A stretch of 64,000 nucleotides of DNA from Terana coerulea. Lineage: Eukaryota; Basidiomycota; Agaricomycetes; Polyporales; Phanerochaetaceae. Below, piece after piece: positions 22,808-34,160 of this stretch (position 1 is its first letter; each line of letters opens with the position of its first letter). The notes beneath the pieces were generated by a model. It was given only the letters and a program-made list of their open reading frames with translations. It searched no databases and was not told the origin of the DNA. The DNA lies in assembly GCA_024811115.1 (NCBI GenBank), contig JAKOGH010000856.1, forward strand, positions 1-64,000, given 5' to 3'. Both the position numbers and the translations under genes were made by a program.

Positions 22808-25080
22808 GTGTCGTGCACCGTAAGCCGCTGGACTGTACCCTGACGCGTGAGATGGTCGAGGAAGTCGGTCCCAGTAAACTCGCCACCAGCGGTCCGACTG
22901 GACAGCCTTGATCTTCACGCCATGCTGCGTGTAAAGACGGGCCTCGTAGCCGACGTGACTTCGCGAAGGCTTCATCCTTGGAGCGAAGTAAAGGCTGCTC
23001 GAGCCAGAGCGTGGCGTCATCGAGCATGGTGAGCGAGTACCGGCAGTGGCTAGTCGTCTGAACAGGGGCAGGACCCCAGACGTCCATGTGGATGCGGTCG
23101 CCAAAGTTCGCAGCGCTGAGAGGACCGATGTGGAGCGACGGGCTTGCGCACTGCCTTAGCACGCATGCAGACAGTACACTCCCCTTCAAGCTGCTGCTCA
23201 GAATCGACCTCGATGCCCGCGAAAGGAGCCTGCCTTGATCATCTTCGCGAAATATGTGAAAGAGGCGTGCCCGAAAGACGCTGGTGCAGCTCCATAAGCG
23301 AAACCTGCGGCAAGATGGCTGCAGAGTTTGCCTCATCGTGGTAGACGCGGTAGAGGCCTCGGACCTTCGGGATCGAACAGATCACCGCACCAGAACGTCG
23401 AGTGACTTGACAGTGGCCGTCACCAATATGCATGATGAGACCGGCATCATCGAAACGACCAAGGGAGACGAGGGTGGCGGACATGTCGGGGGCGTACAGT
23501 ACGTCCTTGAGAAGGATCTCAACGAAGGCATCGCCCTTCGGAGCTACGATCTTCATGTCGCCTAGACCACAGGCAGAGAAAGACGTCTTGCCTGCAGCGC
23601 GCACAGAGCGCTCGGGAATTTCGCGAAAATTCGACAGCATATGCCGGAAGGGGGACATATGATTCGTAGCACCGGAGTCGTAGATTTCGACCACCGTGTT
23701 GTACGTCGAGGCAAGCGCGTCGTCAATAGACTTCGTCAGCGGCGGCCCAGCCCTCGTCGTAGACTTCGGCTATCTTCGCAGAGGCTGCTGGCGAAGACTT
23801 CGCAGCAGGTGTCGTCCCAGACGACGTCGAAGAGTTCCCTTGCGCAGAATGCGCACTCTCTGAGTACTTCTTCTTGACGGGCATACATTAGCCCGGTGCC
23901 CTTTCCCAGAGCACTTGAAGCAGTAACGTTGTCGTCAGATGACGACGACGATTTCGCACCTCCTCCACCATTCGACTTCCCTCCCCGCTGACCCTTGCCC
24001 TTGCCCTTGGCCTTCCATCGGGAATCCACTGCGATAGAGGCTTCGTCCTTCGGCTTAGAGCTTGAGCGAGCGACAGTCGAAGCGAGACTGAGCTTCAGCA
24101 CGCAACAGCGGCATGAGCTCTGTGGAAAGGACGGTCGCGAGGGGTGATAGGGTTCTGGGAGTTGTAGATGGTGATGGCGGCTTCATAGGCGGTGACGATA
24201 TGTTTGAAGGATGTGGGGACGGACGAGATGAGAGCGTCCGTGAAGGTCCTATCCTCGAGAGTGATGCCGGCCTCCGCGATCTCCTCCTTCAGCTGAACGA
24301 GGCGATCGAGGTGCTCTTGCATCTTCTTGTCGTTTTCGCAGGTCAGCGAAAACAAGCGCTTCTGGGCGTTCGCCTCAGAAGTGGCGGTGGACTGCCCAAA
24401 GCGGACCTTCATCGCTGAGATGACGTCCTTCGGAACCTTCACCGTGGATGCGATGTTCATGAAAATCGAATCAGGGAGCTTGCTGACGAGTGCCGCCAGC
24501 AAAGCATTCCCCTCAGCCTCCCTTGTCCGCGGAGGGACGACGGCATCGGTCAGCAGAGTCTTCGACGCTGAGCCAAGCGCAGCGAAGTTGACCCGCTGGA
24601 TCCACGTCCGATAATTCGTTCCGTCCGCCTTCAGCGAAGGGACGGACGAGAACGCCTTCTGGATGGTGTCGGCAGCGCTCGGCATGTCAACGGAAGTGGG
24701 CGTGAGAGCACGCGTGGGACAGGGGCTGGGTTCGATTGAGAGGATGAGGACGGCGTAGGACTCAGAAGAGAAGCTGGCCGTGCGATCCGGTGGACCTGTT
24801 CTGGAGCGATGGGAGCGGCCCAGGGTTCGTCACAGGCACCGAGAGGACAGTTTTAGCGGTTGGGGCAAGGTTGCTCCGGGCAGGCGATCCAATGAACGTC
24901 GAGTTCGGGGTTTGGATCGTACCAAGCGATCGATGACGTCGGTCTTGTCGAAGACGTGCGAGGCGTTGTCACAGGGATGCTGCAAGCCGGTGCGGCGACT
25001 GGACATACGCCCGGAGGGGGTGAGAACGAAAGGAGTGTGTGAGAGACCACCAGGTGAGCGAGAGTAGACGTCGATGTCAA

Positions 25081-25101
25081 AACCTCTCGGGGCTCATAAC
25101 C
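25081..25101 (-). other. Copia primer binding site, half-tRNA(iMet) type
   Basis: Immediately after the 5' LTR the minus strand reads GGTTATGAGCCCCGAGAGG. GGTTATGAGCCC is complementary to GGGCUCAUAACC, the anticodon stem-loop of eukaryotic initiator tRNA-Met. Copia-type elements are known to prime from a cleaved half of this tRNA rather than from its 3' CCA end. Confidence 0.7.
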
Positions 25102-25531
25102 TAACAAAGATATGCGCTGATATCTGAGTTCGCAAGGGTCCGGCTCGCAAGGCGGACGCGCGTGAGGCTAACAGACGGACGGTCAGTCCGAAGCTCAGAG
25201 TATGGGAAAGTCTCTGATGTATGTATTCACCTAACAGACGGACGGTCAGTCCGAACTACAGCAGTATGTGAGTACATGACGTGTCCGTGAGTAACGAAGG
25301 GCTACGCACGCTCAGAGTATGGGAAAGTCTCTGAGAGTGCTCGAACGGAGAGAGTGGGTATATAAGAGAGTGATCGGTTGCTCGTAGCGAGCCTAGAAAT
25401 TAAGGGACAGGGACGGAGAACGAGTCAGGGGGTAAACGAAACAAGTCCGTACTAGGGAATCGATAGACCTTGTGGCGCTGATGCGCCGATGCGCCAGGGC
25501 GTCTATGCGCACTCAGTCTCCAACTTCGACA
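25102..25531 (-). repeat. Copia 5' LTR (430 bp)
   Basis: Nearly identical partner of 18549-18990, carrying the same TATATAAGAG box and ends. It is followed on the minus strand directly by the primer binding site. Confidence 0.9.
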
Positions 25532-25950
25532 CGCACCACGCCAACGCCGGCATGCGAGACGTGGCGAAGCACAGCACACGCAGACCGACGCAGGCAAGCG
25601 CGCCGCCGACGCACAAGAAGCCGGTGCGCACGGCACGAAGGGTGTGGCAACGACGTACGCATGCATGCGCAGTGCCGATAGATGCACACCACACCAACGC
25701 CGGTGTGCGAGACATGGCGAAGCACGGCACGTGCAGGCCGACGCAGGCAAGTGCCGCCGACACAAAGGGCCAGCGCACGATGCGAGGACCAGGGCAGTGA
25801 CCTACACGAGTGCGATGCCAACGAGTGCAGCACGCGCACCACGCCGGCGCCGGCGTGTGGAACATGGTGAAGCACAACATGCGTAGACTGATGCTGGTGA
25901 GTGCGCCCTCGTCAGAAGGGGCTGGTGCATGACATGAGGGGCAGAGTAGT
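25532..25950. repeat. ~150-bp tandem repeat array, right part
   Basis: Continues the array interrupted at 18548: AAGAAGCCGG near 25615, CAAAGGGCCAG near 25763 and CAGAAGGGGCTGG near 25912, spaced 148-149 bases. Confidence 0.6.
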
Positions 25951-26381
25951 GGTGTATGTCAGCATGTTACTGACAAATACAACACACAGGCAAGTATGGC
26001 ACCTGGTGTGCAGGCTTATCTGCACAGTATGAGTAGTTTGGTGTATTAGGTAGTTTAGTTTTGTATGTAGATAACCAAACATGGAATGTAATGTATCAGT
26101 CCAGATCAGCAGGGGGATTTCTCAGACGACTAGTCAAGCAGTAGTGGCATTATAGCTGCATGTAAGGAACAAAATAGGACAGTAAGAAACAGAATAGCAG
26201 AGAAGTAGTGCTAATTGCCCTAATATATAGAACAATTAAGACAATTAGCAAAGGACCTCACTAAACTGCCTTATTGGCCTTATGCACCTATTTATCTAAT
26301 TGTGTTACTTTGATGCTTATGTGCAATGAATTAGTGCTTATCAGCAGGCATTAGGTAGAAATAGTAGGGGGGTTTTTTCAG
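25951..26381. other. AT-rich stretch, no gene
   Basis: Low-complexity AT-rich DNA with words such as AATTAGTGCT and AATTAGCAAAGG. It abuts a desaturase exon directly, marking a breakpoint. Confidence 0.5.
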
Positions 26382-26855
26382 ATGGTCATCACCTATCTGC
26401 ATCACACCGACCCCAAGCTCCCTCACTATCGCGGGAAAAGTTGGATGTATACTTGCGGAGCCACGGCTACTATGGATTGCAATTTCCTAGGATGGATGGG
26501 CGACTTTTTCCTCCATTGTATTAGTCACGACCATGTCGTGCACCATTTCTTCCCAAGTTGCCGTTCTGTGAGTACTATTTACAGGTTGACACTGCTCCTA
26601 CTAACTGTCTGAGCTCTAAGACAACACGCATGAGGCGACGCAGCACCTTAAGGTGTTCCTCGGAGAGCAGTACAATTATTCTGACAAGCCGGTTCTGAGC
26701 ACATTCTGGGACAATAACAATGAGTGTCGGTTTGTTGAGGACACTGGTCAGTGCACTCCCCTTGACTTAAAGATATCCACTTATCAGCGTGCGCTGCAGG
26801 CTCGATTGTATTCTACCGTAACAGGAAGGGTATGTCGACCCACCAGGCAGAGTAG
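26382..26855 (+). pseudogene. Delta-12 desaturase, C-terminal fragment (copy C)
   Basis: Only the end of the gene remains: MVITYLHHTDPKLPHYRGK, CGATATMDCNFLGWMGDFFL, the third His box (HDHVVHHFFP), then LGEQYNYSDKPVLSTFWDN, RFVEDTG and IVFYRNRKGMSTHQAE, stop at 26853-26855. Two introns keep the positions used in copies A and B. One base is missing right after HHFFP (near 26555), which breaks the frame before the first intron. The 5' two-thirds are absent and replaced by AT-rich DNA. Confidence 0.8.
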
Positions 26856-29399
26856 TCGGCTTATTGATGTGGTGCCCTTTGTCGTACGAGCTTGGTTCGA
26901 ATTCACAATCGTGCTCAATGTATGCTATGAGTGATGTCATTGGAAATCAGGTCGCAGCGCTGCTTGCCACGGAGTATAATACACAATATGCGCACGAATG
27001 ACAAACCACCTTTGAATATAGAGTTGACTTACCCGCGTGCCGTATGGCCACTCCACCGATGTCCATGGAGTATTCGAGGAGCTCAAGCGGCGGCAAACTC
27101 ACCCCTGTATCGAGAATAAAGGAGTGGATGTCTGTGTGCGTAAGTGCTGTAATGACAACTTTGGCCTAGGGAAGTACCGAATCATTGAACACCTTGTCCT
27201 GGTAAGGTCTTTTGCAAGACCCTACATCGGATGCCGGCTAGGGCAGGGAAGCACGGGCTTATTGAACGTCTTGACCCAGCATGGTCCATCAAGTAGGGTT
27301 TTCAGCAGCAGATGCCGGATAGGCCGCCGGGGCAGCTTTCCACCTCTAAGTACATGCCCCGTCGGCGGTAACCAGTTGCGAATACGCCTATCGCGGTTAT
27401 GAGTACGGGCCTTCTTCACATAGGTACTAAAACTCACCATTTTGCCAAGTTGAGTCTAACCTGTTTGAATGTGGCGCTCCGTGCAGGGCATGGAGCGCGA
27501 GTTACTGCCGTCCTTCGGAGGCCCGTATCTAACTACTTCCATGCCATGCCAAACACGTACGAGGTGTTGAGGCTCCTAAAGGTTAGTACCGACCAATTTG
27601 TCTTCTCTGGGCGCAGCGTAGTACTATCAGGCTTTTCCATACTTCCATGGGAGTTACCACGTACGTATCAGTCACTCTGGTAGAATGAGCAACGAGCGTA
27701 AGGCACTTAGCCTTTAATAGAGTCTTGTTTGTAGGGCGATAAGCCTCGGGTTATCGGATCTAAGTCAAGGAGGCCGCGTAGAGTTAGAGTCCTGGCCTCG
27801 CGCGGCTGTCACTGTAGCACTGTTAGGCGGCGTTGTTGGAGGTCCGTCGCGGCCCAACGTATCAGTAAGTAGTCGGCAAGGTCCAAGCTGACCTGCATCT
27901 TCTTTGAACCAATCCTAAGCGGTACTGGGCTACCTTACCAGTCTCTGCAAACTGTCGAAATCTTTGTGGCGTGAGTGTTTTCCTCAGCTTGAGAGCGTGG
28001 GGAAGAGACGCCGAAGATGAGTAAGCCCGTCCGACCTTCAAATGATCGTATCGGAGTTTGGATGGGCAGGCCGCATGACTACCGTAAGTACTAACTCCGA
28101 GGCTACTCCTCCCAATACCAACTTCGACGCTACTACACCGCGTACTTTGGGAATGTTTCTTTCTCCCAGTCTGAGTCTACCGACATCTGTGCCGACCCTG
28201 TATACAAGAAGCCCGTTGCGTATGATAGATTATCACCACTTGTCGGGTCCCACTGAACAGGTGGTCGCAACCCTTGATGATGCGGATAATTGCACGCTCT
28301 CTGAACTGTGGGAGGCTGGTCTGCGTCGGTATTTACAATCAAACAATTGTGCACTATGCAAATTCATATACGTTTCTGATAGGTTCAGGAACAATTTGAA
28401 ACCCTCCAGCTGTGGTCCAGCTTCGTGGCAACTGCCAGCCGAACGCGCATAATCAAGCTCAAAGCACAGAAACTCAAGCTTCAAGTACCCCATATGTGGG
28501 AGAGTTTTGAGCGGACATGCGGTCTTACCGTAAGCATGATTCACTATCTGCTGGCTTGGACTCTTGACGTATTCATCGACAGTTACACTGGCCCATGCAA
28601 TAGCGCCACCGTTGTTTAACGTCCACCGAGCACGGTTGCGGCGAGAGCGGTCCGCGCTAGCATTCGCACCCCTGATTGGTGCGGTGTGGGTGGATCAAGT
28701 GTAGCCTTTATGGCAAGACAACCGGCATGAGACGCTGTGCAACGTGCCCAGGGTGGAATGGTAGCTTTATGCAAGAAGGTTTGTCGCCGTAGAAAGTGCG
28801 AAAACTTTCAACGTTCTGATCAACTGCGTCTGATTGTCAGCGATCAGCGACTTTGCTGCCAGCCAGTGCGTAGCCGCGACGATGAGCTGCGCATACTGCA
28901 CTTGTGGTGCCAAACGCGGGTCTGCAATGCATAGTACTCAGGCGAGTTGCTGGTGCTTCTCTAACACCGAGTTGTCGACTGCTAAACGCTCATGATAGAA
29001 GTGCGGCACATAGAAATTCCTGTGACAATCTAACTTTGGACGAAAATAATAAGGGGCTCTACTTCGGAACTACCGCCGCAATGTGCAGAAACTCCTCTAT
29101 TCAGCAGTCTCTAATCGTTCCGCGCATTCGCTTCTATCCGAATTCATCTCCTCATGTGCATCCGTTCATACGAGCACCATGAATACTGTCCCATCTTTCG
29201 TGCTCGGCAGACAAACGCTGGACAATTTGTCCTCAATTGACTCCGAACTGGCCAGGTTACACAAATATATCAGTCTAGGAACGCGGCACAGCTGCCAGCG
29301 ACTACTTGAACGATTGGAAGCCCATACGCTGTCGTTTTCAAGGTGAGTACTTTAGGACAACGCTGAACTTCGACTGAAAGATCCAATCTCTGCGAAGCC
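26856..29399. other. 2.5 kb without a recognisable gene
   Basis: Scattered frames on the plus strand (for example 27037-27402, 28042-28452, 28425-28619) have protein-like patches but no motif, repeat or splice chain I can name. They may be relics of duplicated genes like their neighbours. Confidence 0.4.
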
Positions 29400-31149
29400 A
29401 TGTCCTCGCTCTCTCCTATAGTAACTCCACTGAACGGCGATTTTCTTGACGGAAAGGATGTCTCGCTTGATGGTGAAGACTCTCCCACTCCTTTCGAGCC
29501 CCTCCCATGGTATGTAGTCTCGCCGCATAACAGTTTGTTGTCATGTACCCCCACTGACGCCTGTACTGTAGGTCTATAGAGGAAGTTCGCAATGCAATAC
29601 CAGCTCGTCTATTTAAGCGTGACACTACTCGCGGCCTGCTATACCTTCTTAGAGACATTGCGATGGCCACAACAGCCTGGAAGCTAGCTACACACATCGA
29701 CTCGGTTTCTAGCCATTTGCCTGTTTCCCTCCGACTTGGACTTGTCGGCTCGGAGATGCTCAGATGGGGCCTGTGGCTGGTCTAGTAAGCATACCTGTTT
29801 TACCACGTCACTACCACATCCTGACGACTTCCTCTCGGCAGCTGGTGGTTTCAGGGACTCATCTTCACTGGCATATGGGTCATCGGACATGAAGTAAGTC
29901 GTCCTGGAGACGATGGATGTTGACGAACACTCATGCTCCGGAATTTACTGAAGTGCGGGCATGGAGCGTTCTCGGAAAATAAGCTTGTCTGCGACGTTAT
30001 AGGCTTTGTAGGTCGTAACTCCTTGTCTCAGGATTGTACTAACAAGTCATATAGATGACGCACACGGCCCTATGGACACCTTACTTCAACTGGAAAATTT
30101 CACACCATCGCCACCACAGCACACATGCCTCGATGGAGCGCGACGAAGTTTACGTGCCCTGGACGCGAAGCGAGCTGAATATTCCTGATGAGAAGCACGG
30201 TCCCATCGACTACGCCGAGTATCTCGGAGACACGCCCTTATATACTTTGTATATGCTCGTAAGGCAGCAATTGTTAGCATTTCCGGCATACCTCTGCAAG
30301 TCGTTCATTGTCATTCATCAATTATTTCAGGATACTGACGTGTCTCGGCAGTGTGCAACGTCTCCGGTCAGCGAAGTTACCCGAAGTACACCAACCATTT
30401 CGATCGTAAGTCTTTGCCATGTATCTGCTGCCAGAGACGGTGAGCATTGACGCATATCATTGAACAGCGAATTCTGTCATCTTCACAAAGAGCCAGCGTG
30501 ACGTCGTCATCGCTTCAAACATTGGCATCTTGGCCATGATATACGCGGTGCGTTTTGCGAGTGCGACTTGGAGCTTTGCGGACGTCGTAAAGTACTACGG
30601 CATACCCTGGCTGTGCGTCAGCCATTGGTTCATCATGATTACGTACCTGCACCACACCGACCCCATGCTGCCTCATTACCGAAGTGGTGCATGGACGTAC
30701 ACCTGGGGGCGCCGCCGCGACAGTCGATCGCGACTTTCTCGGCTGGATGGGCGACTTCTTCCTGCACGGTGTCGCCCACTTCCACGTTATTCACCACTTT
30801 TTCCCGAAGATGCCTTTCTGTGCGCACCAGTTCCTCCGATGTATCTCTGACAAGTGCTCACAATAATGCAGACCATGGCCCGGAGGCAACAGATTACTTG
30901 AAGGAATTCATCGGAGACCATTACCATCGCTCATCCAAGCCTGCCTTCAAAGCGCTTTGGGATAACTACAATGACTGCCAATTCGTTGAGGATACTGGTA
31001 AGTGTAGCCATCCGCAGAACAATACCTAGACTGATCCCTGGGGTGGGGATATAGGAAATGTTCTCTTCTATCGGAATAAGCAGGGCAAGGCGGTCAGACT
31101 AGGCGACGAGTGTCTGGCTGAGACGGCCGGAGGGAAGGAATCTGGGTGA
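29400..31149 (+). CDS. Delta-12 (oleate) fatty acid desaturase, copy B
   Basis: Nine exons: 29400-29509, 29572-29784, 29842-29893, 29954-30007, 30055-30295, 30352-30405, 30468-30819, 30872-30997, 31055-31149. They encode about 431 aa. His boxes: GHECGHGAFS, SHHRHHSTH, HFHVIHHFFP. Six of nine exon lengths equal those of copy A (213, 52, 54, 241, 54, 126). The fifth intron has a GC donor (GCAAGT at 30296); copy A has GT there. One extra base in the G run near 30708, just after WTYTWG, shifts the frame; copy A shifts at the same codon. The neighbour is the convergent membrane-protein copy B. Confidence 0.85.
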
Positions 31150-32089
31150 TAATTGCAGGATTCATGTACAATAGCGGGCGTGGAAGATTGCTGACTCGAT
31201 ACACTCTCACATCCACCAAGTACAAGTCATCGGGAGCCGAATATCTGAACCTTTTCTCCCGAGAAGACGGCACGGCGGCATTCTTGGAACGAACGTGCTT
31301 CGCGCTGGACGAGGCCGTGTGTTGCGCACTGCTTGCCGGGCATGCAACGTCGGTGAGGTCTGCGGAAAGGGATACACTTAGTGGTCTTCGGACGGGGCAG
31401 AGTTGATGAGAACGAGTGTTGCGAAGTTGTAACAGCACGGAGCTGATGCTCAGCTTTGAATGCGAATCACAAGCCCAACGACGTACTACAATGCAGAAGC
31501 TATTTAGTGAGCGAGAAGTCGTCGAGTAAGGATATACGTACCTTCCACCGAAGAGCCGCGCCGTCATTTAACCTATCGATCACGCTGGCGTTAACGTCGG
31601 AGGCAGTCACTAGCTCTACATGTTATCTCCGAAGGCAGCACTTGCGGCCAAGCACTTTTCACCAGGCGGGACCAAGACCTGACGAAGAATGGCGTCTTCG
31701 GGTACGGGAAACACATCACGTCGAGAGCATGTATCCAGATTGGCAGGCACGAATGGGTTAATAACGATAGATGACATAAGTCAGCTGTTTGCATTGATGC
31801 TAGTGTCGATAGTCGAGGCTCCGAGCAGCACACCTGGTTACATCAGACAGGCTTCAGGGCATGGTGGAATATAAATGAGGAGGATCTGCACTCAATCTGG
31901 CGTGAACTTGGCTTCACCCAGCCTGCACCTCCTAAGCACAAATAACCTGCAAAACACTTTCGCGCTTCCTATGACATCCCTCTGCGTAAACCGCTCACAA
32001 CTCCGCTTTTATGATGTCGGTAGAGACACCAATCATCACTTGCGAGCTCTTCGTTTTCGGACCATCGACAGCCTGAGCCCATCGAATGC
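31150..32089. other. Intergenic between convergent genes, nothing recognised
   Basis: Lies between the 3' ends of desaturase B and membrane-protein B. No repeat or motif was found. Confidence 0.45.
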
Positions 32090-34160
32090 TCAGAAATTAG
32101 CGGCGATGGCGTTCATAGAGGCCTTGAGACTCACGAGCGTGCTGTCTTGACCATGACCCCTCAGTGACTGGGCTCCTGAAGAACGACCTGTGTTCACTCC
32201 GAGCTGGCTAAGCGGTATGGACATGATAGCAGAGTCGGATGTATGCCAGTCCCGCTCATTGAGTCTTGATTAGTATCAGCGGTTAGCTAGGACACCTAGG
32301 GAGATCGCGAATACAGTCACGCACGATGCCAGTAATGTGTTCGAGTACACTGCAGTAGTGTTAACAGTTTGTCGTGTTGATAAGCGTAACAATAACTTAC
32401 ATGCGCTGTAGGGAATGAAAACTTGTACAATTTAGTGCACGTTACAAGAGTGGGGTATGCTCACTCACTAGCAAAGCAAACCAAATTGTCCGGCTGTGCG
32501 AAGCGCTGTACGTACGGTTTCGCCGTTAGCTTAGTGGAGCAATCACCGGATTGAACACCACTGACGAATAGCACGACGGCAACGGGAATCACGCTGTCTC
32601 CGAGGCGTGAGCTGCTTTGTCTCCGACGGCAGTTTGGGACTACTCACGTTCCGTAAAGACCGGTGTTGATGGTATAGACCACGAGCATGTTAAGCAAGGA
32701 GCGTGTTCTGTCGAAAACGACTGAGTGTATATAGCTTTTCGCGAGGATTGATTATTTACCGCGGAATTAGTGCTGCGCGTCGACTCCTCCGAAGGTAAAT
32801 CCCGAGGGTGATCGAAATCGAAGCATTAGTCAAAACATCGAACGAATGTGAGGTGTATATGAGCCACTAGCACAAAATGAGATGGCGCATACAAGCTTTC
32901 ACCCAGAAGTGAAGAGAGGGCCTTAGTTACTCACGTTTCCCTTGGTGTACGCAACCAGCGTAGGTATACTACCGCTATCCAGAGCGCCTCTGTCAGTGGC
33001 GTAGTTGGCTAAGGCGCGTAAGATACAACTCACAGGACGCCCCCTACAGCTGATAGCGCAGGGTAAATATTGCTGATATCAGTCGGAAGATGTAGGCGTA
33101 CCCATGGAAAAACCTAACTCCAAGCAGTGGTTAATCCAGCAAATATCTTTTTGGTAGTTTGTACCTACCCCATGTCACCGCCGTACAGCCAATCTTGTGG
33201 CAAGATAGGCATCAGCGGTAAACGTGAACAGATCATGGAGTAGTACTGACTAGCATCCAAACCAGTGGGCGGCATCTGTTGCTTACTGGAAGGAGGATCG
33301 AGAGACAAATTCAGTAATCTTATAGGGTCAGGAGATAAAAAGGACATACAGATCTCTACGCGGTGGATGTACCAGCTAAGATGAGCGGCGAAGCATTAGC
33401 CAACTCTCTCAAAATTGGCGGAAGCAGCACCCACACTTGGATTATGGCATTGCTGCACGCCTGCGTCCCGAACCGATCAGATCTGCGACAATATTGCATG
33501 GCTGAAACGGAAGACTAACAGTGGCGATGATAATGGCCTGAGTCCGCGTCAGTACTAACGACGATGTTATAGACATAGATGCTTACCGGTGTCATCCTAG
33601 GCGGTATGAGAAGCGCTTCGTGAGCTATACGCTGGTTTTAACGGTCGTAATATACACGCACCAAGGGCTGTATACTGTGACCTGATCGACACGTCCCCAG
33701 TTTGTGACGGTGTACCTTGTCAACAAAGCGAGCTGTAGTAATGGTGCCATACGACTATACAGGGAAGAACTTACCAGTAGCTTCCCTCCAAAGCGAAGAT
33801 GAGATGGAGCGTATTGAGTCCCCTGTCGCTGACATCAGATGCTTGACTGTAAGCGCGGTGGTGTATACATACAACAGAGTCCAGATCTGGAGCATTCCAA
33901 GGAGCGTTATGACATAAGAGCTGCGTAACCCCACGAGTCGTAAAACGTACAGAATATTTCATCAGCCGATTGTCCCTCTCGAAGTGTCGAAAAAACACGT
34001 AACATTGAGCGCAAAGAATGCCGTAGAAGCTGAAGTATAATAACCTTATGAGACCTTCGTCCTAAAAAGTCAGAAATACGGCTTACATTGCGCTCAGGCA
34101 TGTTGACACCATATATCCTCCAAAGAGCGGGCCAGCGAAGTCCGCTTGAGGAGAAGCCAT
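32090..34160 (-). CDS. Multi-pass membrane protein (DUF6534-like), copy B
   Basis: Paralog of 9186-11266. ATG at 34158-34160 starts MASPQADFAGPLFGGYMVST; then RHFERDNRLMKYSV, GLNTLHLIFALEGSYW, YTVTNWGRVDQVTVYSPW, VIPVAVVLF, YSNTLLAS, LNERDWHTSDSAIMS and SQLGVNTGRSSGAQS, stop at 32090-32092. Splice sites line up with copy A, except that the NTLH-exon intron here has a normal GTAAGT donor. Membrane helices alternate with short loops; function is unknown. The middle (about 32.7-33.6 kb) is only partly resolved. Confidence 0.6.

Larger units (their letters stand above)
19070..24685 (-). pseudogene. Copia gag-pol polyprotein, frameshifted and interrupted
   Basis: Gag starts at 24685 (MPSAADTIQKAFSS, RTWIQRVNFAALG) and has a CCHC knuckle near 23900 (CFKCSGKGHRANVC). 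The protease motif YDSGATNHM is near 23680; the pre-integrase HQRL region and integrase core (IHMDVWGPA) follow. The nested element splits integrase between TVHD and TPQHNGSAERTHG at 22808/21217. Reverse transcriptase shows GQKDIRSAFLHG, LYGLKQAGR and HVDDLTLIAP; RNase H shows STSEAEYVALAYAAKEALWL and SDNQSAIALAKD near 19200. At least four frame changes are visible, so this copy is not autonomous. Confidence 0.85.
18549..25531 (-). mobile_element. Ty1/copia LTR retrotransposon with nested insertion
   Basis: Full-length element on the minus strand, about 5.4 kb without the nested insert. The 5-bp target duplication CGCAC is intact at 18544-18548 and 25532-25536. LTRs lie at 18549-18990 and 25102-25531. 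Domain order on the minus strand is gag, protease, integrase, reverse transcriptase, RNase H, which defines copia. It inserted into the tandem repeat array. High LTR similarity indicates recent insertion, although the coding region reads in several frames. Confidence 0.9.
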
